This document shows, piece by piece, positions 27,245-36,031 of a stretch of 59,984 nucleotides of DNA; position 1 is the stretch's first letter; each line of letters opens with the position of its first letter. This stretch comes from a candidate division TM6 bacterium GW2011_GWE2_42_60 (GTDB taxonomy: Bacteria > Babelota > Babeliae > Babelales > Babelaceae). The stretch spans positions 1 to 59,984 of the forward strand of contig LCEG01000002.1 in the NCBI GenBank assembly GCA_000996275.1, written 5' to 3'. The notes below the pieces were generated by a model. It had not been told where the DNA came from. It searched no databases and saw only the letters and a list, made by a program, of their open reading frames with translations. Made by a program: the position numbers and the translations under genes.

Positions 27245-27301
27245 TGGAGATAGATTTTCTGAAGTTGGAATATTTTAGCATGAGTAGGGTAAATTACATA
27301 A

Positions 27302-30118
27302 CTATGCCTGAGCAAGAGCTCTGTTTTTTACGGTGCGATTTTTCAAAAACAGAGGCAGGGCAGTGCTTACCCATTTACCGGTTGTTTGCAGTGTTGTAAG
27401 TAGCTGTGGATAGCGACGGGCTAAGAGTGCAGTTGCAACTCCAGTAACGGCAGCTCCTGTGCCGAGCGTAAGCGCTGTACGTATTTTAGATCCGAACAAT
27501 TTTTGCTTCCAGGTCTGGTAGTCCCAGTCAACGCATGGAGTCATATACCAGAGCTTGAGTGCTTCAAATGCTGCGACTGGACAGAGAAAAGCGGAATAGC
27601 GTGCCGGGGTACTTGCAGCACCGGTGGCGAGTGTTGCTATTTTACACGTTCGGTAGAAGCTTAGAAGAAACTTTCTTTCACATGAAGAGGCGCTGAAGTC
27701 ATTTGTTTTGAAGCGAAAACCGAGGCGCGAGACGTCAAGGGGTCCTTTTTTGTAGGTTAGTGATGAGGTTAAAAGTGAGTAGATTGATTCTACTGCGTAT
27801 GTTGAACTTGCAACAAGTGCAATATAAGGGGATATGCGCTCTCCTTGCAAATAATCTAACAAGAGGGAGGCTGAAAGTAGCAATCCGAGAACTCTTCCGG
27901 AATAGCAGAGTGATGCAGGTATTTCGGCAAAAATGGAGCTCAGAAGATTTGCTTTTGGGTGGAGGCCAAGCCCCTCATCCTCGTCGTTGATGGTAAGATC
28001 TGTTGATTTCCAGATAAAGTTACTAGCTGCCCAGCCTGGATTGCCTGTGGCAGCCAATACAGTCGCTGCGCATAACTTGAATAAGAAGGGAGCGGTTGTC
28101 AAAAATAAAATGCTGTCATCTTTTGAACTGCAGCAGCGTATAAATTGAGAAACTCGAGACCAGTAGCTTGGCTTGAGAAGTTGTTGCATTTTCTGAGTAG
28201 TTATTGGATTAATATTTTGGGGTAAAGAATTTTTGTTGATGCAGTCGTAGGGAGTTTCGATAGCATCGTTAAAAGTGTTTTTTGAGACGTCTTTTTGTAT
28301 GAGATATTCGACAATATCAGCTTTTCCATATTTTGCAGCTGTATGCACGACAGTGTCTTTAGATAAAAGCTCGCGCCTGTTGATGGGTATTTTGTGTGTT
28401 TCAACACACTCTTTTACTGCATCAAGGCTACCATATTGGCAGGCGTCTTTCAGTATGTTAGCTTTAATGTTTTCTAGGTCTTCTTCGTGTTTTTTTGCAT
28501 ATTCAAGCGCAATATCTAGGTAGACCTTTTTGCTGGCTGCGAGATAGGTGCTCGCTGTGAGAAAGTTATAAAGGTGTTTATTGTCTTTATTGGGTGTATG
28601 TTGTGGTGATGTTAATATATACGCAATAAACTTATCAACGACATTTTTCGAACTATTATTGATAAGGAGATTGAGTCTTTCTTTTGGATGCGCCAGAATC
28701 AAGCTCAAGTTTGGGTAATATGTGGCGTACTGTGCGAGAAAGAGAGCTTTTTTATTCTTGTCGAAAATTTGTTTTTTTTGTTCAGGCGATCTGTTCTCAG
28801 TAATATTGCAGAGAGCGTAATCCGTATCGCTTTCAGTTTGGTAGGTGAGAAAAGAGGCAGTTGCTGAAAGCGTTGGGTATTGTGGTGAAATAGTGCAGTA
28901 GAGAAGCGCATTCAGGCCTTCATTATTGAAAATATTTACGTTGGCGCCTGCACAGTATAATAATTTTACTGTTTCGAGATTGCCGCTGGTAGCTGCGTAG
29001 TGCAAGGCGCTATTTCCCAGAATGTCTTGTGCATCGAGTTTAATTTTTTTTGTTTGAATAAAGTAATTGACTAACTCGTGGTTTCCCGATTCTGCGGCGT
29101 AATGCAGAAAATTTTTCTGAGTAGCAGTATCTATCGCCGTAATAAGATCAGGTTTTTTGAAGAGAAGAGTTTCTACAACGTCCGTCAAGCCTTGTTTGAT
29201 AGCTGCGATGATAATGTTAAAAAAGAGAGAGTTGTCTTCAGAAAGTTCAGTCTCAAATATATCGTAAAGGGACGTGGTTAACTTAAAGAGAGCAGATTTG
29301 TCTTCTTTGAAAGAGCTTTTTTTGCAAGATTTAATAAGCCTAATGCATTCTTGATCTATTTGAATAAGTTCAAGCTTATTAGCAATCTGAGCAGATTCGA
29401 GGTACGACACACAGGGTTGTGCGGCTTCGAGGCGAGTAACTAATTGAAAAGGATTATTTGTTTTAGCAATCTCAAATGCAGCAAGGAACTTGTAAACTGA
29501 CGCTGGTGTGATTCCCTGATCATTAAAATTGATTGTTTTATTTTCTTCGTTATTTATAAATTGAACACAGAGTTCTTCTTGTTCTTCTTTTGTTTTTTGC
29601 TTGAACGATACAACAATAGTTTTGCTGTCATCAAAAAATCTGTCTGCAAGTATCTCGGACTGGTAAACAAGCGGTGCAAAAAGTGGAAGGAGTTTGTCGG
29701 TATTGGGTTTTAAACGAGGTGAAATCGATTCTGCATAGTTATCGTAATCAGCGGGAGTAAGTCCAAAAAAGTCCTGCGCATTAGGATCTGATTTCCCGCT
29801 TTCGTTAAGCAGCTTTATTGCAGCTTTGTTGCCACACATAATCGCCAAATGCCCTGGTATCCGTCCAGCATAGTCTTTTTTATTGACGATTTCGCGCGGC
29901 AGTGAGATAGGCAAGAGTTTTTTGAGTTCTTCTTCACTCTTCTGCAAAACAATGGCTTGGTGCAGTTTGGTCCAGCCGAAGGTATCGGTATAAAATTGTT
30001 CATCTGTTTTATTGGCATTATTTGTCGCAAAGCAGGTGATTTGGGAAAGTGTCGCAAACAGTAAAACGGCGGTGCGGCCGGCAGTGCGGACACAGTCTTT
30101 TAGATTCAGAATATTCAT
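27302..30118 (-). CDS. Exported ankyrin-repeat protein with C-terminal membrane region
   Basis: A 938-residue protein. A signal peptide or first membrane helix lies at about residues 13-33. Ankyrin units are visible near 48-110 (GWTKLHQAI, GRIPGHLAI), 330-400 (NFLHYAAESGNHELVNYF, GNSALHYAATSGNLETVKLL, GLNALL) and 590-640 (DTVVHTAAKYGKADIVEYLI). The last 260 residues contain several hydrophobic helices, followed by a short basic tail. Ankyrin repeats bind proteins, and in host-associated bacteria such proteins are often effectors or surface proteins. Here the membrane tail suggests envelope anchoring. No enzymatic domain is seen. It is a single gene with intergenic repeats downstream. Confidence 0.85.
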   Translation of the reverse strand: MNILNLKDCVRTAGRTAVLLFATLSQITCFATNNANKTDEQFYTDTFGWTKLHQAIVLQKSEEELKKLLPISLPREIVNKKDYAGRIPGHLAIMCGNKAAIKLLNESGKSDPNAQDFFGLTPADYDNYAESISPRLKPNTDKLLPLFAPLVYQSEILADRFFDDSKTIVVSFKQKTKEEQEELCVQFINNEENKTINFNDQGITPASVYKFLAAFEIAKTNNPFQLVTRLEAAQPCVSYLESAQIANKLELIQIDQECIRLIKSCKKSSFKEDKSALFKLTTSLYDIFETELSEDNSLFFNIIIAAIKQGLTDVVETLLFKKPDLITAIDTATQKNFLHYAAESGNHELVNYFIQTKKIKLDAQDILGNSALHYAATSGNLETVKLLYCAGANVNIFNNEGLNALLYCTISPQYPTLSATASFLTYQTESDTDYALCNITENRSPEQKKQIFDKNKKALFLAQYATYYPNLSLILAHPKERLNLLINNSSKNVVDKFIAYILTSPQHTPNKDNKHLYNFLTASTYLAASKKVYLDIALEYAKKHEEDLENIKANILKDACQYGSLDAVKECVETHKIPINRRELLSKDTVVHTAAKYGKADIVEYLIQKDVSKNTFNDAIETPYDCINKNSLPQNINPITTQKMQQLLKPSYWSRVSQFIRCCSSKDDSILFLTTAPFLFKLCAATVLAATGNPGWAASNFIWKSTDLTINDEDEGLGLHPKANLLSSIFAEIPASLCYSGRVLGLLLSASLLLDYLQGERISPYIALVASSTYAVESIYSLLTSSLTYKKGPLDVSRLGFRFKTNDFSASSCERKFLLSFYRTCKIATLATGAASTPARYSAFLCPVAAFEALKLWYMTPCVDWDYQTWKQKLFGSKIRTALTLGTGAAVTGVATALLARRYPQLLTTLQTTGKWVSTALPLFLKNRTVKNRALAQA

Positions 30119-30404
30119 AAAAGGCCCTCTGTTACCAAAATCTTATTTCTTATTAATAAAATCCAGTTTTTTGCCGGTTTTTTTAATTATTTTTTCTTCT
30201 TTTAAGTCTAACAGTTTTTCAAAAAAATACAAGCTAAATTGTATGTTTGGCAAAAAAAGAAAGGGTATTATCTGTCTTATCATCTGCCTTTATTAGGAGG
30301 CAGAGTGTAATTTCTTGATTTTTTTATTTCTAATATGATAAGTTGACGATGAAGAGGGAATAATATCAGCGGAAATAATAAGGGAGCTGAGGGGGGATGG
30401 GGCG

Positions 30405-31538
30405 ATGGAGAGTGGAAAATGGGGGATATGGAGGGAATGGAGGTGGGTGTGTGGTTTGCAGGGATTCTGTAAGCATTTACTCTTTTTAAGTTCCTTTTGT
30501 TTTTTGAGTGGTGATCTTTTTTGCGCAGAGCCATTACAGCCCTGGACCTTTTGTTATCGGCGTTCTTTTCTTGAACATCCCTTAACGTCGGGTGGGCGTG
30601 CTTTTGTCAAAGAGAAGGTGCATCCTTTTTCTCAACTTATTTTTTCATGGAACAGTTTCCGCCCGCAGAGAGGCTTTTTCCGTTTCTGGATCCGGGTGCA
30701 CGACACAAAGCGAGGATGGCTTTCGTGGCATAAAGCGTTTGAATGGGGTCACGTACAACGTTCTTTTGGCGATGCGCATTCAGATGGATCGTATAACCAT
30801 GTTCGTTATGAGATGCCTCATGGAAGGCTTGCCGATGGTTTCTGGATAAAAATTGAGGTGGTGGGGGGTAATGGAGGGAATGGAGGGAATGGAGGTGCGA
30901 GGCTTGAAGACATTGTGCAGCTATCGGTATCGGCATCGCGGTTGAATGGTTTTCAAGTGGAGTCTAATACGCTGCGGTATAGTCGCTTGAAACCAATTTT
31001 TATTCGTGGTGTTCCTATTTGGTCGCAGATGGTTCTTGACCACCCGCGTGCGCCAGCACTCTGTTCACCGACTTCAACGTGTATGTTGGCTTCGTATTTA
31101 GGTAAAAAAACATATAGTCCAGTGCAGTTTGCTCAGAGTGTCTTTGATGATGGGCTCTCTATTTTTGGCAGTTGGCAGTGCAATGTGGCGCTTGCATTTG
31201 AAAAGGTAAATGGACGAACGCGTGCGCAGGTGGATTATCTCTTTTGTGTTCAACGGCTTCATTCATTTAATGAGCTTTACAAAATCTTAGCAAGAGGTAT
31301 TCCTGTTGTTGTCAGTGTCCGTGGGGTTTTAGAGGGTGCTCCAAAGGCGTACCCACATGGGCATCTTTTGTTAGTCGTTGGATTTGACCCGGTGAATCGT
31401 ATGGTGATTTGTCATGACCCTGCGGCACCAAGTTTGCGCGGTGTCATACGAAAATATCGACTGAGTGGCGCACATGGTTTTCTGCACGCATGGGGAAATT
31501 CAAACAATCTTGCTTATGTTGCATTCAAACCTTCTTAG
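30405..31538 (+). CDS. Exported C39-like cysteine peptidase
   Basis: A protein of up to 377 residues. A signal peptide lies at about 20-41 (HLLFLSSFCFLSG). The C-terminal half has the Peptidase_C39_2 triad pattern: Cys220 in LCSPTSTCM, His320 in PHGHLLLVVGFDP and Asp338 in CHDPAAP. The N-terminal domain (about 42-200) is unassigned and contains a repeat-encoded GGNGGNGGNGGA run at 154-165. The true start is uncertain. The first 14 codons are made of the ATGGAGG repeat, and GTG or TTG codons just after it (about 30447-30460) could use that repeat as the ribosome binding site. Likely substrate: cell-wall peptides or proteins outside the cytoplasm. Confidence 0.75.
   Translation: MESGKWGIWREWRWVCGLQGFCKHLLFLSSFCFLSGDLFCAEPLQPWTFCYRRSFLEHPLTSGGRAFVKEKVHPFSQLIFSWNSFRPQRGFFRFWIRVHDTKRGWLSWHKAFEWGHVQRSFGDAHSDGSYNHVRYEMPHGRLADGFWIKIEVVGGNGGNGGNGGARLEDIVQLSVSASRLNGFQVESNTLRYSRLKPIFIRGVPIWSQMVLDHPRAPALCSPTSTCMLASYLGKKTYSPVQFAQSVFDDGLSIFGSWQCNVALAFEKVNGRTRAQVDYLFCVQRLHSFNELYKILARGIPVVVSVRGVLEGAPKAYPHGHLLLVVGFDPVNRMVICHDPAAPSLRGVIRKYRLSGAHGFLHAWGNSNNLAYVAFKPS
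30424..30446. repeat. ATGGAGG repeat at the start of the C39-like gene
   Basis: GATATGGA, GGGAATGGA and GGTGG follow in series. In the annotated frame they read IWREWRW. The same DNA could instead serve as the ribosome binding site of a later start. Confidence 0.7.
30867..30896. repeat. 9-base GGNAATGGA tandem repeat within the C39-like gene
   Basis: GGTAATGGA, GGGAATGGA and GGGAATGGA plus GGT, in frame, encode Gly-Asn-Gly repeats between the N-terminal domain and the peptidase domain. It is the same unit and phase as at 8812. Confidence 0.85.
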
Positions 31539-31625
31539 TCTTAGTCTTTTGGTAATAATCTGGTTATGCTAGAGTAAGGAAATCGAAAAAGATCTGAGTT
31601 GTTTATTAGCGTACGGTTTGAAGTT

Positions 31626-33149
31626 GTGACCATAGAATTAATCTGGCAAGAATTTCTTAAAATTGTGCGTGCAGAAGAAGGCAGCCGTGTTGTAGAAACA
31701 TGGTTTAAGGCGGTAAAGCTTACGCGATGGGATGCGCTCGAACGCGTCGTGTATCTTGAAGCGCCTAACCTTTTTGTAAAGCGGTGGATTTCAACACACT
31801 ATGCAGACCTCTGTCGCCAACATTTGAGTCGCCTTTTAAGCGAAGAGCAGCTTACTATTGTTTTTTGCGAGCCACGGATTGTCGAGCCTTATGCGCTTGG
31901 CCGTCTTCAAGAGCCCTCTTTTCATGGGCAGCTTGCTCAAGAGGCACGTGGTGAGGGATTGATTCTTGCTGTTGATCAAGATAAAAATTTTCATAAAATA
32001 GCTCCCTTAGAAAAACAGGGTGAGACGTTTCATGCTGCGCGGCGTCTTGCAGCTCCCTCTGAAACAGCCGTGGTTCCGGTTAGAAAACCATTGGTTCCCC
32101 GCCGAAGAGGCGAGCGTGCAGACATTGACCTCCAAGAGCAATATCGCTTTGATACATTTGTTGTTGGTCCCAGTAATGCACTTGCATTTTCTGCAGCCCA
32201 AGCGGCAGCGGAGAATACGGGAAAGCTTTATAATCCACTTTTTATCTATGGTGGATCTGGGTTAGGAAAAACGCATTTATTGCATGCGATTGGCAATTAT
32301 GTTCATGCGCACGATCGTCACAAGGTAGTGCTCTACCAGCCAGCTGACCATTTTATTACTGATTTTGTCTCTGCAATTCGGCAAAATAAGGTCTATGAGT
32401 TTGAAGCACGTTATCATAATATTGATGTGTTGCTTGTTGACGACGTACAGTTTATTTCTAAAAAAGAGCAGACGCAGGAGGCTTTTTTTCGTGTGTTTAA
32501 TCAGCTCCATCAAAAACAGCGGCAACTAGTTTTTACGTCAGATTCGATGCCTTGTGATATTAAAGGGCTTGCAGAACGAATGCGCTCACGACTTGAAGGT
32601 GGATTAATTACTGATATTCAGATGCCACTTTTGGAAACAAAGATTGCGATTTTACATAAAAAGGCTGAAGCAAATAACTATATGCTTGATGATGACGTCG
32701 CTTATTTTATTGGTGCGTGTGAATGTTCGAGCGTTCGAGAACTCGAGGGAATGCTGATTCGTGTGATTGCTTATGCATCGTTGACGAAGCAGCCTGTTTC
32801 TGTAGGGCTTGCACGTAAAGCACTTGCGCATACACGTGAAGCAAAAAAAGAGGGTGTTGGATTGCCGTTTATTGCGCGGTTTGTGGGGAAATATTTTAAT
32901 TATTCGGTACAAGAGTTGCGTTCTTCAAAGCGCAATAAAGATTTGGCTCAGGCACGACATGTTGCTATGTTCTTCATGAAAAAATTGACTGATGCATCAT
33001 TGCGCGAGATTGGTCTTTTCTTTGAACGTAAAGATCATACAACTGTTTTGAGTGCTCTTGAAAAAATTGAGCGGCAGCAGCGGCGTGACCGTGTATTTGC
33101 ACAAGAGCTTCGTAAAATAGAGCAAGATCTCAAAGAACAGATTCCTTAG
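31626..33149 (+). CDS. dnaA: Chromosomal replication initiator DnaA
   Basis: A 507-residue initiator ATPase. Domain I starts TIELIWQEFLK. The AAA+ core has GGSGLGKT (about 208) and LLVDDVQF (about 268). Domain IV ends with the DNA-binding signature LFFERKDHTTVLSALEKI. DnaA binds DnaA boxes and opens the origin. I choose GTG at 31626 because it gives the usual N-terminus; TTG at 31599 is possible and neither has a strong ribosome binding site. A TATGCT element at 31565-31570 may be the -10 box. No dnaN or gyrB is adjacent and no cluster of TTATCCACA boxes was seen, so this is probably not the origin. Confidence 0.95.
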   Translation: MTIELIWQEFLKIVRAEEGSRVVETWFKAVKLTRWDALERVVYLEAPNLFVKRWISTHYADLCRQHLSRLLSEEQLTIVFCEPRIVEPYALGRLQEPSFHGQLAQEARGEGLILAVDQDKNFHKIAPLEKQGETFHAARRLAAPSETAVVPVRKPLVPRRRGERADIDLQEQYRFDTFVVGPSNALAFSAAQAAAENTGKLYNPLFIYGGSGLGKTHLLHAIGNYVHAHDRHKVVLYQPADHFITDFVSAIRQNKVYEFEARYHNIDVLLVDDVQFISKKEQTQEAFFRVFNQLHQKQRQLVFTSDSMPCDIKGLAERMRSRLEGGLITDIQMPLLETKIAILHKKAEANNYMLDDDVAYFIGACECSSVRELEGMLIRVIAYASLTKQPVSVGLARKALAHTREAKKEGVGLPFIARFVGKYFNYSVQELRSSKRNKDLAQARHVAMFFMKKLTDASLREIGLFFERKDHTTVLSALEKIERQQRRDRVFAQELRKIEQDLKEQIP

Positions 33150-33152
33150 TTT

Positions 33153-34232
33153 TTATACAATCAGATTTTGAGGAACGGCTCTTTGTTGGTGTTTGAGGCG
33201 GGTGCGCTTAGTAGTAAAAAAGGCATCTTGTAAACACTTTTGTGCAAGTGACAAAAAATAATCGGTATAGCTTTTAAACTCAAGTGGCTCATCGAGTCCA
33301 ACGATTGATGCAAAATGTTCTGTGTCGACAAATGCAATGTTCCCCGTTTCTTTTTCGATCATGAAATTACAGATATGCGGGTCGATACGGTTCCCAATAA
33401 AATTTGAAAGTTCTAGTGCAAGAGTACGGTCTTCTTGACTGTGTAGGGAGAGCTCCCTTGTTCCGTGCATCTCATCACAAATGATACAATAGACTGATGG
33501 ATACGTAATGCTTTGTGTCTCTTGCGCGCCGATATGGTGGCCTATGACCGTGAAGGAGCGGACATTCGCTGGCTCCCAATACCATTTGCGGGGCGTTGAA
33601 ACTTTTCCTGCCCATCGTGGTGATGCAGCTATCTTTTGGTTGATGGCATCAAGGTTTTTTATTCGTGTGAATCCTGCAAGAAAACGATTGATTCCTCCTC
33701 CCATTACAAAGAAGGTCGAGGGAACAAATCCTTTGGTAAAAGGAGCAGTAAAAGTTTCTGGTGTTTCACGAAAAAGTTTTATAACAAAGGGATAGTCCGT
33801 GAACTTTGCGATAAGAACGCCTGATCCACGGATATAATTAAAGTCGCTGTCTTTTAAGATTTTAAAATGGGCAAAGTGCGCCTTTTTTTCTCTGTTTTTT
33901 AAAATCTCTGAAATGAGCTCGTCAATTTGTGCGCACAACACGGCTTGATCAACAGTTTTTTCTGGCGCATGACGATATGAAATTTTTTCAGGAAGCTGGT
34001 GCTCTGCAAGGGACTCACTATTTCGTCGGCCAAAGATGGACCATTCTTTAAGGCTTTGATTGGTAAGAAAAAAATGCTGGCTGGTGAGGTCATTACTCCA
34101 AAAGACTTCAATAGAAGGCGTTCTGGCATGTGGTCGGTGGACGCTCCGTGTAAGGAGAGCTTGCTCTGCAGAAAGCAGAAGAAGGAAGAGAAATATTCGA
34201 CAACGTCTTTGGGCAGAATAGGGTGGTCTCAT
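33153..34232 (-). CDS. Exported protein with kinase-like motifs
   Basis: A 359-residue protein starting at the ATG at 34232, which has AAGGAG upstream. A signal peptide lies at about 10-30 (RCRIFLFLLLLSAEQALL). The remainder shows a sequence of motifs like a protein kinase or aminoglycoside phosphotransferase: GSGVLIAKF...PFVIKLF with Lys152 as candidate ATP-binding lysine, RIDPHICNF with Asp284 and Asn289 as candidate catalytic loop, and IAFVDTEHF with Asp303 in the metal-binding position. The glycine loop is weak and the overall match is distant, so the call is tentative. Its 3' end faces dnaA with only three bases between stops. Confidence 0.55.
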   Translation of the reverse strand: MRPPYSAQRRCRIFLFLLLLSAEQALLTRSVHRPHARTPSIEVFWSNDLTSQHFFLTNQSLKEWSIFGRRNSESLAEHQLPEKISYRHAPEKTVDQAVLCAQIDELISEILKNREKKAHFAHFKILKDSDFNYIRGSGVLIAKFTDYPFVIKLFRETPETFTAPFTKGFVPSTFFVMGGGINRFLAGFTRIKNLDAINQKIAASPRWAGKVSTPRKWYWEPANVRSFTVIGHHIGAQETQSITYPSVYCIICDEMHGTRELSLHSQEDRTLALELSNFIGNRIDPHICNFMIEKETGNIAFVDTEHFASIVGLDEPLEFKSYTDYFLSLAQKCLQDAFFTTKRTRLKHQQRAVPQNLIV

Positions 34233-34386
34233 GTGCAAAACTCCTTATAGTTCTACCGTACCACAAGCAACTTATGAGAAGCAAGTCGTTTGATTGCTTT
34301 TTCCATTTTTTATCTGGTAAGATGATGCATGATCGAGGGTTGCCATTGTAAATGATACAAAATTCAGGAGTCAAGAGAGGTATCTT

Positions 34387-34905
34387 ATGAAGCCAAGTTC
34401 TATATCCCCTCAGCAGTATGAACTGCTTTCGCGGTTAAGTAGCTTACCAAAACATATTTTAGCATTACATTCATCAGATCATCTCGTTGAGATGGTTCTG
34501 GGTGAATTGTGCGACGCACGCTGTTTTAATCTTAAAAAGGCTGCCTATTTCATAGACAATCCAGATTTTGATTGTTGCCGTGGCGTGGCGGGATTTAATG
34601 CTGATGATCATGCTACTCGTCCCTCAAGGCTTTGGGAAGCTCAAGAAGCATTTGCTCAAGCTATGGAAAAATCTGCATTTCACCGTTTAGTAAAAGGTGT
34701 GCAGCATGCAAGTATTACGCGTAACAATGCGGAAGTGCTCGTTAATGCGCTCGCCCAACAGCTTAATCTAGTACGCCCGGCTTTTTATGCTTTTCCTATT
34801 AAGCATGACAATAAAGGGGTGATTATTTTTGAAGCGAACGAACCGGTTCATAACGAGTTATTTGATTATGGCGTAAGCCTTCTCGGTTTTTGTCCGGTAT
34901 TTTAG
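34387..34905 (+). CDS. Conserved-looking cytoplasmic protein, unknown function
   Basis: A 172-residue protein without signal peptide or membrane helix. A good AGAGAGG site precedes the ATG. It contains CDARCFN and a Cys-Cys-Arg (DFDCCRGVAGF) in the first half, and helical and beta elements throughout. No family recognised. It diverges from the kinase-like gene and converges with pgk, whose stop is five bases away. Confidence 0.6.
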   Translation: MKPSSISPQQYELLSRLSSLPKHILALHSSDHLVEMVLGELCDARCFNLKKAAYFIDNPDFDCCRGVAGFNADDHATRPSRLWEAQEAFAQAMEKSAFHRLVKGVQHASITRNNAEVLVNALAQQLNLVRPAFYAFPIKHDNKGVIIFEANEPVHNELFDYGVSLLGFCPVF

Positions 34906-34910
34906 CATTT

Positions 34911-36014
34911 TTAGCGGAGTGCATCGAGCCCTTTAAAGAAAGCTCCGCTTATGTATGCGAGTGTTGAACCGCCTCCGGTTGAGCACCAAGAAAAAGATGG
35001 TGCCAGTTTTGCCCTTTCTATTGCGGCAATCGTATCTCCGCCGCCAGCAATTTTATTTGTCTTTATGCGTGCAATTTCTTGCAAAAGTATCTCAAATTCA
35101 TGACTTGACTCAGGATATCCGTCTAAGGCGAGAGCTCCGTTAAAAAAAACAGTTTTTGCTTGTTCTGCTTGAGCTGTTATAAGCGCACGTGTTTGTGGTC
35201 CAATACCAATGCCAATTCCAGTTTTTGGAAGTGCATGAGCATCAAAAAATTCAGTTTTGTTGTTGTGTGCGACGAGATAGTCGACGGGCAGTATAAGTTC
35301 GATATTTTTCTCTGCGGCAATTTTTATTACCGTGCGACAGGCTTCAATATGCGTATCGAGAACGAGCGATTCTCCGGTCTCAAAACCCTGTGCTTTAAGA
35401 AAGGTAAAGGCGATGCCGGGGAGTACTATAATTTGCGATACTTTTCCCCATTCAATAAGCGACAAGAGAGAGGCGATCTTATCTCCTTTGCAACCACCAA
35501 GAAGCACAAGAAATGGTTCTGCGGGAGCAACGCGTAAGGGGGTAAGTGCTGAAAGTTCTTGTTCAATAAGAAAACCTATCGAGCGGTTTTCTTGAGGAAA
35601 ACAGGTGGGTAAAAGTGCTATTGAGGTATCGTTACGATGAATGACTCCCCATGCTTCATTAAGATAAAAGTCAAAGCCGGTTGCAAGATCGCGCGCATAA
35701 TCTACCGTGCTTTCTTTTTCGCGTGGGTCAAAGCGAAGATTTTCTTCAACACTAACAGTATCATAGTCCCTTTTGGCGAACCAGAGTGCTAAGGGTGCTG
35801 TTGAGAGCAGAGGATTAAAAATTTTTGGGCGACCAAGATGGGTGATGATAGTTACAAGAGCCTGTTTTTGTTGCAAAAAATCAAGAGTTTTGGTGAGTGC
35901 GCGAAGGCGAAAGTCGTTAAGAATAACGCCATTATGTAAGGGGACATTGCCATCGATACGCAGCAATACTTTTTTGTTTTTTAGATTCCACGTTTTTAAT
36001 CGACTGGTAATCAT
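34911..36014 (-). CDS. pgk: Phosphoglycerate kinase, divergent
   Basis: A 367-residue PGK, the enzyme that makes ATP from 1,3-bisphosphoglycerate. Conserved parts are visible: LLRIDGNVP, THLGRP, ENLRFDPREK, AWGVIHRNDTS, LLGGCKGDKI, AGGGDT and STGGGSTLAYISG. Several differ from the usual family text (RVDFNVP, NDAFG, GGAKVSDK, GGGASLELLEG), and the protein is about 25-30 residues short. The main substrate- and nucleotide-binding stretches are present, so activity is plausible but the copy is fast-evolving. It begins 17 bases after the LolC/E-like permease gene on the same strand and has a GGAGTCTCT-type site. Confidence 0.88.
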   Translation of the reverse strand: MITSRLKTWNLKNKKVLLRIDGNVPLHNGVILNDFRLRALTKTLDFLQQKQALVTIITHLGRPKIFNPLLSTAPLALWFAKRDYDTVSVEENLRFDPREKESTVDYARDLATGFDFYLNEAWGVIHRNDTSIALLPTCFPQENRSIGFLIEQELSALTPLRVAPAEPFLVLLGGCKGDKIASLLSLIEWGKVSQIIVLPGIAFTFLKAQGFETGESLVLDTHIEACRTVIKIAAEKNIELILPVDYLVAHNNKTEFFDAHALPKTGIGIGIGPQTRALITAQAEQAKTVFFNGALALDGYPESSHEFEILLQEIARIKTNKIAGGGDTIAAIERAKLAPSFSWCSTGGGSTLAYISGAFFKGLDALR

Positions 36015-36031
36015 AGAGACTCCTTTTTTAC

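Noticed and set aside
31539-31625. Replication origin next to dnaA
   Set aside because: No cluster of DnaA boxes and no AT-rich unwinding region were seen, and dnaN, recF and gyrB are absent from the surroundings.
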